From NCBI GenBank assembly GCA_016706845.1, contig JADJIV010000002.1, forward strand, positions 62,001-126,000: 64,000 nt of DNA, given 5' to 3'. Source of the DNA: PNOJ01 sp016706845. Lineage in GTDB: Bacteria > Krumholzibacteriota > Krumholzibacteriia > LZORAL124-64-63. Position numbers and translations under genes: made by a program. Positions 37,548 through 46,106 of the stretch are shown here, one piece after another; the stretch's first letter is position 1; the number at the start of each line of letters is the position of its first letter. The notes under the pieces are model-generated. The model did not search any database and was not told the DNA's origin. It saw only the letters and a program-made list of their open reading frames with translations.

Positions 37548-38593
37548 GTTCCCGCGTCCTTTCGCAGGCGTTCCTTGAGCGCGTCGATGCGCGTCACGGG
37601 CACGGGATCGACGCCGGCCGCGGCGGCCAGATAGCAGGACAGGTAGTCGCCAAACTGCACCAGGGACAGGATCCTCGCCAGCGGAAAATCGCCCGCGGCC
37701 TCGTGCTCGAACCGCGCCTGGAACTCCCCCTGCAGCAGGTCGCCGGCCGTCCGCGACCGCAGGCGGGCCTCGGGGGTCTCGTCGCCGGAATGCAGCAGCA
37801 GCAGCAGGAAGTCGCGCTTGCGCGGGCGCAGGACCTCCCAGCCCACGATGTCGTTGTGGACGGCTTCGGGCAGCGGCACGACCAGCACCGGGCTCTTGGC
37901 GTTCTCGTTGACCTGGGCCTTCAGGCGCCACCCCGGCGCGTGAGCTTCCGGGGAGCAGGTGTAGACCACGAGCAGACGTCCGAGCGCCGCCCGCGCCGCG
38001 AGCAGGGCGGGGTTGTCGGGGCCGGCGGTTGGTCCCAGGATTTGCTCGCCGCGGCGCAGCGTCGCGGCGGCGGCCGGCAGTTCGGCCGCCAGACCGGGCA
38101 CGGCGCCCAGCCGGTCCAGGACGCAGGCCAGGGCGCCCAGGCTGTGGCCCAGCGCGGCGCGCGGCGGCAGGCCGGGCGGGAGCGAGATCCGCGGGAAGGG
38201 GTCGGCGCGGCCGTCCGCCAGCTCGCCGAGCGGGCCGCCCGTGGTGATCGCCAGGCGCGGGTTCGGCCGTCCCGCGGCGGCCCGGGCCGCGGCCAGCGTC
38301 TCGTCCGAGCGGCCGGAATAGCTGCTGAACACCAGCAGGGTGCGCTCGTCGAGCCAGCCGGGCAGGCCGGGCTCGCGGCGGACCGCCAGGCGGACCCCGG
38401 CGCGCTCGGCCACCGGCGCGAGCAGGTCCCCCGCGATGGCCGAGCCGCCCATGCCGCAGACCAGCACGTCGCGGACGGGTCGCGTCAGCGGGCGCAGCCG
38501 CTCCAGCCCCGGCAGCCGGGCGGCCCCTTCCAACTGCGTCGGCAGCGCGCCCACGTGGCCGAGCATGGTCGCGAGTCCCGCCTCAGGCCCCAT
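37544..38593 (-). CDS. Bifunctional phosphoglucose/phosphomannose isomerase (SIS family)
   Basis: A 349-residue protein of the archaeal-type PGI/PMI family, which interconverts fructose 6-phosphate with glucose or mannose 6-phosphate. The SIS domain has VCGMGGSAIAGDLL and FSSYSGRSDETLAA. The second half contains LKAQVNENAKSP with the family asparagine/glutamate pair, HNDIVGWE, and LVQFGDYLSCYLA near the end. The start overlaps the ptsI stop by 11 bases. Together with the PTS it would isomerise incoming hexose phosphate and pass it to the downstream nucleotidyltransferase. Confidence 0.87.
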   Translation of the reverse strand: MGPEAGLATMLGHVGALPTQLEGAARLPGLERLRPLTRPVRDVLVCGMGGSAIAGDLLAPVAERAGVRLAVRREPGLPGWLDERTLLVFSSYSGRSDETLAAARAAAGRPNPRLAITTGGPLGELADGRADPFPRISLPPGLPPRAALGHSLGALACVLDRLGAVPGLAAELPAAAATLRRGEQILGPTAGPDNPALLAARAALGRLLVVYTCSPEAHAPGWRLKAQVNENAKSPVLVVPLPEAVHNDIVGWEVLRPRKRDFLLLLLHSGDETPEARLRSRTAGDLLQGEFQARFEHEAAGDFPLARILSLVQFGDYLSCYLAAAAGVDPVPVTRIDALKERLRKDAGT

Positions 38594-40355
38594 CCGGCAC
38601 CTCCGGTCCGGCAGCCTCGGCGCGCCGGCGCTTCTTCTCGGTCAGGTAGTCGGCCAGCAGGCGGTCGGCCTCGGCGGCGGTGCGACGCGTCAGCAGGTCG
38701 TCCAGGAGTCCCCGCGCCTCCGCGACCGTCGTCCAGCGCACCACCTGCTTGATCTTGGGCAGCTGCGCGGCGTGGACGCTCACGTCGTCGAGACCGAGCC
38801 CCAGCAGGACCTCGGCGTACCGCGTCTCGGAGGCCATCTCGCCGCAGATGCCGGCGCGGATGCCGGCCGCGTGCGCGGCGGCGGTGGCGTCGCGCAGCAG
38901 GCGCAGCACGGCGGGGTGGACGGGCTGGTAGAGGTAGGCGACGCGGCTGTTGAGGCGGTCCATCGCCAGCGTGTACTGCACGAGGTCGTTGGTGCCGAAG
39001 CTGAAGAAGTCGCACTCGGCGGCGAGCAGGTCGGCCACCAGCGCGGCGGCCGGCGTCTCGATCATGATCCCCACCTCGAGGCGGGGGTCATGGGGCAGCC
39101 CCTCGGCCGCCAGCTCGGCCACGCACTCGCGGCAGACGTCGCGCGCCTCGCGCAGTTCCTCGACGCCGGTGATCATGGGGAACATCAGCCGCGCCGGCCC
39201 ATCGGCCGCGGCGCGGTAGACGGCGCGCAGCTGGGCCTTCAGCAGCGGGCGGTTGGCCAGCAGGAAGCGGATGCCGCGCCAGCCCAGGAAGGGGTTCGAC
39301 TCCTTGCGCGCCCCGAGGTAGCGCTGGACCTTGTCGCCGCCGACGTCGAGGGTGCGGAAGACGACCGGCCGGCCGGCCATGCCGCGCATGATCTCCGCGT
39401 AGATCTCGAGCTGCTGCGCCTCGGTCGGGATCGTCTGGCGCTGGAAGTAGATGTACTCGGTCCGCAGCAGGCCGACCCCTTCGGCCCCGCAGGCCAGGGC
39501 CTTCTCCACCTCGACGGGCATCTCGATGTTCACCAGCATGCCCAGGCGGCGGCCGTCCGGCGTGACCGCCGGCACGTCCCGCAGGTGGTCCAGCTTGGCG
39601 TTCACGGTGAGCTGCTGCAGGCTCAGCTGGCGGAAGCGGGCGACGGTCTCGCTGTCGGGCTGCAGGATGACCTCGCCGCGGTCGCCGTCGACGGCGACCA
39701 GATCGCCGTCGTGCAGCTCCGCGATGTCCGCGCCGAGGCCGACCACCGCCGGGATGCCCAGCGAGCGGGCGAGGATCGCCACGTGGCTGGTCCGGCTGCC
39801 GGCGCCCAGCGCGAAGGCCAGGACGTTGCGGGCGCCGATGGCAGCGGTGTCCGAGGGCGCCAGGTCGTCGGCCGCGACCACGCTGGGCGTCGCGGGGCCG
39901 ACGAGCCGGCCGGCGCCGAGCCCCATCAGCGCGCGCAGGACCCGGTCCTCGACGTCGCGCAGGTCCTGGACCCGTTCGCGCAGGTAGCCGTCCTCGGTCT
40001 CGAGCAGGCGGGCGGCGACCTCGGCCACCGCGTCGTGGAACGCGGCCTCGGCGTTGCAGGACTGCGCCCGCACGAGCGCGACCGCCCGGTCGACGATCAG
40101 CTCGTCCTCGAGGATCAGCAGGTGGCTCTCCAGGATCGCCGCGCCCTCGGGCCCGAGGTCCGCGCTGAGGCGCGCGACCAGGGCCTGGATCTGGGCGCGG
40201 GCCGTCGTGAGCGCCCCGTGCAGCCGCTCCACCTCGCGGTCGAGATCGGCGGCGGGCAGATCGGCGCGCACGACCACGGGCAGCTCCCGCGCCACGTGGT
40301 GGACGCCGGCCAGGGCCGTGCCGGGTGAGGCGGGGATGCCGCGCAGGATCCGCAT
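38583..40355 (-). CDS. ptsI: PTS enzyme I (PEP-protein phosphotransferase)
   Basis: A 590-residue enzyme I that takes phosphate from PEP and passes it to HPr. The phosphorylated His191 lies in GAGSRTSHVAILARSLGIPAVVG. The PEP-binding barrel shows GVGLLRTEYIYF, RTLDVGGDK, ARKESNPFLGWRGIR, MIETPAAAL, FSFGTNDLVQYTLAMDR and the catalytic Cys in GICGEMASE. A lysine/arginine-rich tail closes the protein. It starts 1 base after the ptsH stop. Length is slightly longer than E. coli enzyme I (575 aa). Confidence 0.96.
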   Translation of the reverse strand: MRILRGIPASPGTALAGVHHVARELPVVVRADLPAADLDREVERLHGALTTARAQIQALVARLSADLGPEGAAILESHLLILEDELIVDRAVALVRAQSCNAEAAFHDAVAEVAARLLETEDGYLRERVQDLRDVEDRVLRALMGLGAGRLVGPATPSVVAADDLAPSDTAAIGARNVLAFALGAGSRTSHVAILARSLGIPAVVGLGADIAELHDGDLVAVDGDRGEVILQPDSETVARFRQLSLQQLTVNAKLDHLRDVPAVTPDGRRLGMLVNIEMPVEVEKALACGAEGVGLLRTEYIYFQRQTIPTEAQQLEIYAEIMRGMAGRPVVFRTLDVGGDKVQRYLGARKESNPFLGWRGIRFLLANRPLLKAQLRAVYRAAADGPARLMFPMITGVEELREARDVCRECVAELAAEGLPHDPRLEVGIMIETPAAALVADLLAAECDFFSFGTNDLVQYTLAMDRLNSRVAYLYQPVHPAVLRLLRDATAAAHAAGIRAGICGEMASETRYAEVLLGLGLDDVSVHAAQLPKIKQVVRWTTVAEARGLLDDLLTRRTAAEADRLLADYLTEKKRRRAEAAGPEVPDGA

Positions 40356-40356
40356 G

Positions 40357-40638
40357 TCAGCCTTCCTGGACCTCGGGGCGGGCCAGCTCGATCTCGATCA
40401 GCCGCAGCAGGGCGGCGGCGGCCGCGGCCTCGTCGGGTCCCTCGATCTCCAGCTCGACGACGCTGCCGCAGTCGGCCGCGAGACTCGCCAGTCCCATGAT
40501 GCTTTTGGCGTTGGCCACCCGGCCCTGGAAGCGGACCGTCACCTCGGCGTCGAAGGTCTTGGCCAGCTTCACGATCCGCCCCGCGGCGCGCAGGTGGAAG
40601 CCGACGGGGTCGGAGACGGTGGCAGGGGTTGCGATCAC
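40357..40638 (-). CDS. ptsH: PTS phosphocarrier protein HPr
   Basis: A 93-residue HPr with GTG start at 40638 and AAGGAC upstream. Canonical numbering holds: His15 and Arg17 in DPVGFHLRAAG and Ser46 in ANAKSIMGLASLAA. Both the enzyme I site and the HPr-kinase site are therefore present, in line with hprK nearby. The usual Pro18 of HARPA is Ala here, as in some HPr proteins of non-enteric lineages. It lies between the IID gene and ptsI. The C-terminal helix is alanine-rich. Confidence 0.94.
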   Translation of the reverse strand: MIATPATVSDPVGFHLRAAGRIVKLAKTFDAEVTVRFQGRVANAKSIMGLASLAADCGSVVELEIEGPDEAAAAAALLRLIEIELARPEVQEG

Positions 40639-40678
40639 GGTGTCGTCCTTGGTTCGGGAGCGGAAACCAGCCCGCAAG

Positions 40679-41437
40679 TTACAGGCAGGACAGCAGCAGG
40701 GCAAGGGGCACCAGCGCCAGCAGCAGGCCCTCGCCCGGCCAGCGGCGGCGCAGGGCCAGGGCGGCCGCCAGCGCGAGCGCCGCGCCCAGCACGGTCGTGC
40801 CGCCTCCGGGGTCGCCCAGGCGCGACCAGCTGCTGACGGCGGTCATCCCGGCCAGCACGCCGGTCAGCAGCGCGCCCAGCCGCTTCGCGGTCCAGATGGC
40901 GCGGTGCCAGCGCGGCGAGCCGAGCAGGTCCACGATGTCCAGCCCCAGGTCGTAGCCGATCAGCAGCGCCCGGTGCCGCAGCAGCAGCTGGGAGACGGCG
41001 AACAGGCCCACCACCAGCAGGGGCGGCCAGACCAGGCCCGGCCAGGCCGAGAGCACGGCCAGCAGCATCAGCGCCGGCTGCAGGCCGAGCCACAGGAACT
41101 GGTCGCCCAGCGAGGCCAGCGCCCGCCCGAGCGAATCCTTGAACATCGTCAGCGTGCGCACGGGCGTCGCCCCGCCGCGCAGGTTGTCCGACTCGAGCCG
41201 CACCAGGCCCCCCAGCAGCAGGTTCGCGCAGTAGGGGTTGGTGTTGAAGAACTCCAGATGACGACGGCAGAAACGCCGCAGCTCGGCGGGCGCAGCGCCC
41301 GAGCGGCGCAGCCAGGGCAACATGGCCACGGCCAGGCCGAGGTTCTGCATGCGCTCCGGGTTCCACGAGCCCTGCAGGCCCAGCGAGCGCCGGTAGATCC
41401 CGTGCAGGTCGTCGGGCCTGCCGCCGCGCGCCCTCAC
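40679..41437 (-). CDS. PTS mannose-family IID component
   Basis: A 252-residue membrane subunit of a mannose/fructose/sorbose-type permease. GTG start at 41437 overlaps the IIC TGA (GTGA). It contains the IID landmarks SLGLQGSWNPERMQNLG, FFNTNPYCANLLLGG and DSLGRALASLGDQFLWLGL, followed by several hydrophobic segments (LQPALMLLAVLSAWPG). It is somewhat shorter than E. coli ManZ (about 280 aa), with a reduced N terminus. It works with IIA, IIB and IIC encoded just upstream. Confidence 0.9.
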   Translation of the reverse strand: MRARGGRPDDLHGIYRRSLGLQGSWNPERMQNLGLAVAMLPWLRRSGAAPAELRRFCRRHLEFFNTNPYCANLLLGGLVRLESDNLRGGATPVRTLTMFKDSLGRALASLGDQFLWLGLQPALMLLAVLSAWPGLVWPPLLVVGLFAVSQLLLRHRALLIGYDLGLDIVDLLGSPRWHRAIWTAKRLGALLTGVLAGMTAVSSWSRLGDPGGGTTVLGAALALAAALALRRRWPGEGLLLALVPLALLLSCL

Positions 41438-42183
41438 GAGGCACCCAGCCGTGTCAGGGCCCAGGCCGCGGCCAGCGTGCCCGCCGCGCCGCCGGCGATC
41501 CACCGCGCGCCGGCGCGGCTGCCGTAGAGCTCCACGAGCGAGCCGATCGCCACCGCCGGCGCGAACCAGGGCAGCAGCGCCAGGGCCGCCACGGCGCGCG
41601 CGGGCAGCAGGTCGTAGGCGGGGATCCAGAGCAGGGCCACCAGGCACCACGCCGCCAGCGTCGTCAGGGCCCCGCGGACGGCGACCCCGACGAGGGAAGC
41701 GCGGTGCGCCCGTTCCAGGACCTCGACGCGGCCCTCGCGCAGCCCGCGCATGGCGCCGGCCACGAGCCGGGTGTGCCAGACCCGCTCCCGGCGGATCAGC
41801 TGGTCGCCCAAGAAGCTGCCCAGCGCGACCACGAGCAGCAGCCACCCCAGGCGGCCGGCCTCCGCGCCGGGGCCGCCGAAGGGCAGGCCGGGGTTCCAGC
41901 CGGCGGCCGACGCCGCGCCCACGGCCCCGAGCAGTGGTCCGACGCGTTCGCCGACGAAGGCCTGCCCGACGGGCAGGTTCCCCAGCGACAGCAGCTGCAC
42001 CGTCAGACCCAGGGCCAGGCCGGCCCCGGGATGCCCCCAGATCAGCCCCGCGAGCACGCCCCCGCAGACGGGCTGGCTCAGCCAGGTCTGGGCGTACGCC
42101 GTGTCGTCCAGGACCAGCAGCGCGCCCAGCAGCACGGTCGCGGCGAGCTGCGGCCACCAGGCCGCGATCTCGGGCGGGCTCAC
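41434..42183 (-). CDS. PTS mannose-family IIC component
   Basis: A 249-residue polytopic membrane protein. GTG start at 42183 overlaps the IIB TGA. The IIC signature region is QPVCGGVLAGLIWGHPGAGLALGLTVQLLSLG, preceded by VLDDTAYAQTWL. Six or so further hydrophobic stretches follow. Conservation to ManY is modest but position between IIB and IID and the signature make the call safe. The sugar cannot be deduced. Confidence 0.87.
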   Translation of the reverse strand: MSPPEIAAWWPQLAATVLLGALLVLDDTAYAQTWLSQPVCGGVLAGLIWGHPGAGLALGLTVQLLSLGNLPVGQAFVGERVGPLLGAVGAASAAGWNPGLPFGGPGAEAGRLGWLLLVVALGSFLGDQLIRRERVWHTRLVAGAMRGLREGRVEVLERAHRASLVGVAVRGALTTLAAWCLVALLWIPAYDLLPARAVAALALLPWFAPAVAIGSLVELYGSRAGARWIAGGAAGTLAAAWALTRLGAS

Positions 42184-42686
42184 CGCGCCTCCTCCAGGGC
42201 GTCCAGCAGCGCGCGGTCGATCTCCACGACGCGCGTGCCGGGCACCGTCTGCGCGGTCAGCCGCGAGCCGCCCGCCAGCAGGGCGCGCAGGCTCGCCACG
42301 TCGCCGCGGTCGACGTAGACCGACTCCAGCAGCTCGCGCTTGCCGCCGCCGATGTGCATGCCGCCGACGTTGACCGCGGGCATCGGCACGCCGCGCCGCG
42401 TCAGGTCGAGCATGTCGGCCGGCCCCCCGGTCAGCAGCACCACGCCCTGGTCGGCGGGCAGCGCCGCGGGGCCGCCGTCGAGCAGCGCGGCGGTGCCGGC
42501 GCGGTCGCGGACCCAGACGCGGATGCGCGGCGGCACCGAGCTGGCGTAGACGCGGCGCTGCCAGGGGTCGGCGGCGATCTCGTCGTTGCAGAGCACGATG
42601 TGGTCGGGCTCGAGCTTGCGGCACCAGCCGACGGTCACCTGGCCGTGGATGAAGCGGTCGTCGATGCGGGCCAGCAGCAGGGGCAT
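42180..42686 (-). CDS. PTS mannose-family IIB component
   Basis: A 168-residue cytoplasmic phosphocarrier. The phosphorylated His14 lies in RIDDRFIHGQVTVGW, the hallmark of the IIB Man/Sor fold. VLCNDEIAADPWQRRV and VNVGGMHIGGGKRELL follow, the second being the typical NVGG loop. The ATG at 42686 is 7 bases downstream of the IIA stop. It receives phosphate from IIA-His9 and passes it to the sugar through IIC/IID. Confidence 0.92.
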   Translation of the reverse strand: MPLLLARIDDRFIHGQVTVGWCRKLEPDHIVLCNDEIAADPWQRRVYASSVPPRIRVWVRDRAGTAALLDGGPAALPADQGVVLLTGGPADMLDLTRRGVPMPAVNVGGMHIGGGKRELLESVYVDRGDVASLRALLAGGSRLTAQTVPGTRVVEIDRALLDALEEAR

Positions 42687-42693
42687 GTCGCGC

Positions 42694-43097
42694 TCAACCC
42701 TCCTGGACCGGGCCGAGCGCGGTGATGGCGTCGCGCCCCTTCTCGACCAGGCGACGCGGCAGCTCGTCCAGCCCCAGCGTGTCGCGCCAGGTGACGAAGT
42801 CCAGCAGCATGGCCAGGTTGATCCCGGTCAGGACGCGCGCCGGCGTGCCGCCGACCGCCGCGATCTGGGCGGCGTTGGCGCAGCTCCCCCGAAGTCGTCG
42901 ATGAACAGCAGCAGGCCGTCGCCGGGCGCGCCGCAGTTCGCGGCCGTCCAGGCGCGGATCTCGGCGATGAGCTCCTGGACCGATTTGCCGCTGTTGGTCA
43001 TGGCCGCCAGCCCGGGCACCGGGCCCAGCACGAGCTCCACGACCTTGACCAGTTCCTTGCCGATGCCGCCGTGCGTGACGACGAGGCCGCAGAGCAT
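42694..43097 (-). CDS. PTS mannose-family IIA component (frameshifted in this sequence)
   Basis: A IIA-Man domain of about 134 aa. The active His9 is in GLVVTHGGIGKEL, and GDGLLLFIDDFGG marks the middle. At 42886-42890 five G are present where six are needed; adding one restores SCANAAQIAAVGGTPARVLTG and INLAMLLDFVTWRDTLGLDE, ending in ALGPVQEG at the TGA 42694-42696. Without it the frame runs into arginine-rich sequence and stops at 42828. The ATG at 43097 lies 2 bases after the hprK stop, with GGGAG upstream. Confidence 0.9.
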
Positions 43098-43099
43098 GA

Positions 43100-44071
43100 C
43101 TACTCCCTGTCGTGCCGCAGGTACCGGCGCAGCCGGTCCCCGGAGCGCAGCGTCTCCATGATGCGGCGGTTCAGGTCCTGCGCGGAGTCGATGCCGTAGA
43201 TCTTCAGCATCAGGTCCAGGGCGATCACCTCCGCGATGACCGTGATGTTCTTGCCCGGATAGATCGGAACGACGATGCGCGGGATCGGCACGCCCAGGAT
43301 CTCGGTCTGCTCCCGGTCCAGGCCCATGCGCTCGTAGTCGGCGTCGGGGCGCCACTGCTGGAGGTTGACCTCGACCTCGATGCGCTTCTGCATGCGGATG
43401 CCGCGGATGCCGAAGATGGCCTGCACGTCGATCACGCCGACGCCGCGGATCTCCAGGTTGTGCTGCAGCACCTCGCGGAAGCGGCCCACCAGCACGTCGT
43501 CGCCCACGCGGCTGACCTCGACGATGTCGTCGGCCACCAGGCGGTGGCCCCTCTCCACGAGGTCGAGCGCGCACTCGCTCTTGCCGATGCCGCTCTTGCC
43601 GGTGAACAGCATGCCGATGCCGTAGACGTCCACCAGCGAGCCGTGCAGCTCGGTGCGCGGCGCGAAGGCGTCGGTGAGGTAGACCGACAGCTCGTGGATG
43701 AACTCCTCGGTGGCCATCGGCGTGCGCAGCACGGGCAGCCCGGCCGCGTCGGCCGCGGCCAGCCAGGCGGCGGGTACCGCCTGGTCCCGGGTCACGAACA
43801 CCGCCGGCGCCTGCAGGGAGACCAGGCGCTCCAGGGCCTGCCGCTGCGCGTCCTGGCCGAGGGTGGACAGGTACGCCAGCTCGGATTCGCCGATCACCTG
43901 CAGGCGGTGGGGCAGGAAGTTCTCCATGAACCCCATCAGCGCCATGCCGGGCCGGTGGACGTCGCCCGCGGCCAGCGGCACGTCGTCCGCGGGCAGGCTC
44001 GTCAGCAGCGCGAGGCCGAGGGTCTCGCGCAGGTCCTGGTGGACCTTCTGGACGGTGACGGGCTCCTGCAC
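43100..44071 (-). CDS. hprK: HPr kinase/phosphorylase
   Basis: A 323-residue bifunctional enzyme that phosphorylates and dephosphorylates Ser46 of HPr. Walker A GKSGIGKS (158-165), catalytic Asp pair in RLVADDIVEV (181-182) and the signature LEIRGVGVIDVQAIFG are intact. GTG start at 44071 with TAGGAG that overlaps the hpf stop. In Gram-negatives HprK commonly sits, as here, next to rpoN/hpf and mannose-type PTS genes. The adjacent HPr keeps Ser46, so a target is present. Confidence 0.95.
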   Translation of the reverse strand: MQEPVTVQKVHQDLRETLGLALLTSLPADDVPLAAGDVHRPGMALMGFMENFLPHRLQVIGESELAYLSTLGQDAQRQALERLVSLQAPAVFVTRDQAVPAAWLAAADAAGLPVLRTPMATEEFIHELSVYLTDAFAPRTELHGSLVDVYGIGMLFTGKSGIGKSECALDLVERGHRLVADDIVEVSRVGDDVLVGRFREVLQHNLEIRGVGVIDVQAIFGIRGIRMQKRIEVEVNLQQWRPDADYERMGLDREQTEILGVPIPRIVVPIYPGKNITVIAEVIALDLMLKIYGIDSAQDLNRRIMETLRSGDRLRRYLRHDRE

Positions 44072-44079
44072 GCTCGCTC

Positions 44080-44610
44080 CTATTCCTGGCGCATCAGGCC
44101 GTAGCCGCCGTCGTCGCGGCGGTACAGCACGGCAACCTCGCCGTTCTCGGTGTTGCGGAAGACGAAGAACGGGCTGCTCGAGGCGGCGAAGGCCTCCTGC
44201 GCCTGGTCCACCGTCAGGTCGCGCAGCTGGAAGCCCTCCTCCGACAGGGTCGAGCCGCTGTTGTCGAGCAGGCCGGGACCGGCCAGGACCTCGCCGAGGC
44301 CGCCCTCTTCGCCGCGCCCGCGGTGGTCCTTGACCCGGTCCTTGTGCCGGCGCACCTGCCGCTCGACGCTCTCGATGGCCAGGAAGGCCGCGCCGTCGGG
44401 CTCGACGTGCTGGACCTTGGTGTGGCAGGAGTACTGCTTCAGGTTGAGCGACAGGTCGCCGGTGAAGCGGCCGCCCTCGAGGGTGAGCGTGAGGCGCACG
44501 GCCAGCGGGTCGCTCGGGCTGTAGCGCTTCAGGTTCTCGAGCTTCTCCACGATCTTGTCGCGCATGTCGTCGCCGAGGGTGAAGTGACGGCTGTTGATCT
44601 CGAGCTGCAT
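44080..44610 (-). CDS. hpf: Long-form ribosome hibernation promoting factor
   Basis: A 176-residue HPF. The N-terminal S30AE domain (MQLEINSRHFTLGDDMRDKI, AVRLTLTLEGGRFTGDL) binds the decoding centre. The C-terminal domain (LSEEGFQLRDLTVDQAQEA, SPFFVFRNTENGEVAVLYRRDDGGYGLM) dimerises to form 100S ribosomes. A charged linker of about 30 residues separates them. Encoded between rpoN and hprK, the usual place. Starts 34 bases after the rpoN stop. Confidence 0.94.
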   Translation of the reverse strand: MQLEINSRHFTLGDDMRDKIVEKLENLKRYSPSDPLAVRLTLTLEGGRFTGDLSLNLKQYSCHTKVQHVEPDGAAFLAIESVERQVRRHKDRVKDHRGRGEEGGLGEVLAGPGLLDNSGSTLSEEGFQLRDLTVDQAQEAFAASSSPFFVFRNTENGEVAVLYRRDDGGYGLMRQE

Positions 44611-44644
44611 GGCGTCCTCCTTCCGGTCGTCGACCGGATCGGTT

Positions 44645-46069
44645 CTAGAACTGCTTGCGCATCCTCGCGTTCAGGATGCCCAGCTGCTCACGGTACTTGG
44701 CGACCGTGCGCCGGGCGATCTTCAGACCCTTCTCCGAGAGCAGGTCCACGATCCTCTTGTCGGACAGCGGCCGCGCCGGACTCTCGGCGGCCACGATCTC
44801 CTGGATCATCTGCTTGACCGCCTTCGCGGCGACCTCGTCCCCCTCGTCGGTGTCCAGGCCCGCCGAGAAGAAGTACTTCAGCGGGAACACGCCGCGCGGC
44901 GTCTGGACGTACTTCTGCTTCGTCACGCGCGAGACGGTGGACTCGTGCATGCCGATGGCCGTGGCCACCTGCTGCAGGGTCAGGGGCCGCAGGGCGATGG
45001 CGCCCTGCTCGAAGAACTCGCTCTGCTCGCGCACGATCGCTTCCATCACCTTGATCATGGTGCGCCGCCGCTGCTCGATCGTCTTGATGATCCACTCGGC
45101 GTAGCGGCGCTTCTCGTCGATGAACTGCACGGTGTCGTCGTCGCCGCCCTGCTTGCCCGCGGCCACGGCGTCGTAGGCGTTGCTGATGCGCAGCCGCGGC
45201 AGGTTGCCGTCGTTCAGGTAGCAGACGTACCCGTCGTCGACCTTCTCGACCACCAGGTCGGGCGTGATGTAGGCCGCGCCCTCCCCCACCACCGACAGGC
45301 CCGGCTTGGGGTCGAGCTCGCCGATGCGGCCGGCGATGTCCTGCACCTCGCGCGGCGTGATGTGCATCTCGCGGGCGATGTCCGCGAAGCGGCGGTTCTT
45401 CAGCGCCTCGAAGTGGTCGCGCACCACCTGGGCCTCGGGGCCGTCGCCGCGTCCGGAGGCGCGCAGCTGCAGCAGCAGGCACTCCTGGATGTCGCGGGCC
45501 GCCACCCCCGGCGGATCGAAGCCCTGGACCACGGCGAGCACGCGCTCGACGCGCTCGAGGTCGGTCTCGAAGGTGGCCGCGATCTCGGTCAGGGGGCAGA
45601 CGAGGTAGCCGTCCGGGTTCAGGCTCCCGATGATGTACTCCCCGATGCGGCGGTCCAGCGGCTCGTCGAGCGTGTAGGCGAGCTGTTCGGCGAGCTCCTG
45701 CTGGCCCGACGGCACCGACGCGGCGGGCCGTTCGAGCCGGTCCTCCTCGTCGGTCTCCCGCTCCCAGGTGCCGTCGCGGAAGCCGTCCTTGAAGTACTCG
45801 TCCCAGTCGACCTTCTCCTCGGGCTCCTCGGACTCGTGGGCGGCGGACTCGTCCTCGGCCTCGTCCGGCGTCTCGGCCGTCTCGGCCGCCTCGTCGTCCT
45901 CGGGATCGAATTCCTCCAGCAGCGGGTTGATCTGCAGCTCCTGGCGCAGCACCTGCTCCAGTTCCAGCGTGGGGATCTGGAGCAGCTTCAGGGCCTGCTG
46001 CAGGCGCTGGGTCATCACCAGCTGCTGCCGCTGGTAGAGCCCCTGGTGCAGTCTCAGCTTCACATCCAT
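44645..46069 (-). CDS. rpoN: RNA polymerase sigma-54 factor
   Basis: A 474-residue sigma-54. Region I is QQLVMTQRLQQALKLLQIP followed by the LE(Q)VL.QEL..NPLLEE motif; region II is a long acidic stretch (about 55-100, E/D/A-rich). The core-binding domain, the HTH (TLQQVATAIGMHESTVSR) and the RpoN box ARRTVAKYRE (452-461) follow. It would serve NtrC-type activators such as the one cut by the window end at 63729. Located between lptB and hpf. Confidence 0.97.
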   Translation of the reverse strand: MDVKLRLHQGLYQRQQLVMTQRLQQALKLLQIPTLELEQVLRQELQINPLLEEFDPEDDEAAETAETPDEAEDESAAHESEEPEEKVDWDEYFKDGFRDGTWERETDEEDRLERPAASVPSGQQELAEQLAYTLDEPLDRRIGEYIIGSLNPDGYLVCPLTEIAATFETDLERVERVLAVVQGFDPPGVAARDIQECLLLQLRASGRGDGPEAQVVRDHFEALKNRRFADIAREMHITPREVQDIAGRIGELDPKPGLSVVGEGAAYITPDLVVEKVDDGYVCYLNDGNLPRLRISNAYDAVAAGKQGGDDDTVQFIDEKRRYAEWIIKTIEQRRRTMIKVMEAIVREQSEFFEQGAIALRPLTLQQVATAIGMHESTVSRVTKQKYVQTPRGVFPLKYFFSAGLDTDEGDEVAAKAVKQMIQEIVAAESPARPLSDKRIVDLLSEKGLKIARRTVAKYREQLGILNARMRKQF

Positions 46070-46106
46070 CGCCGCGGCCCCTCGCCTGTCGTGCGCAACG
46101 CCGGCC

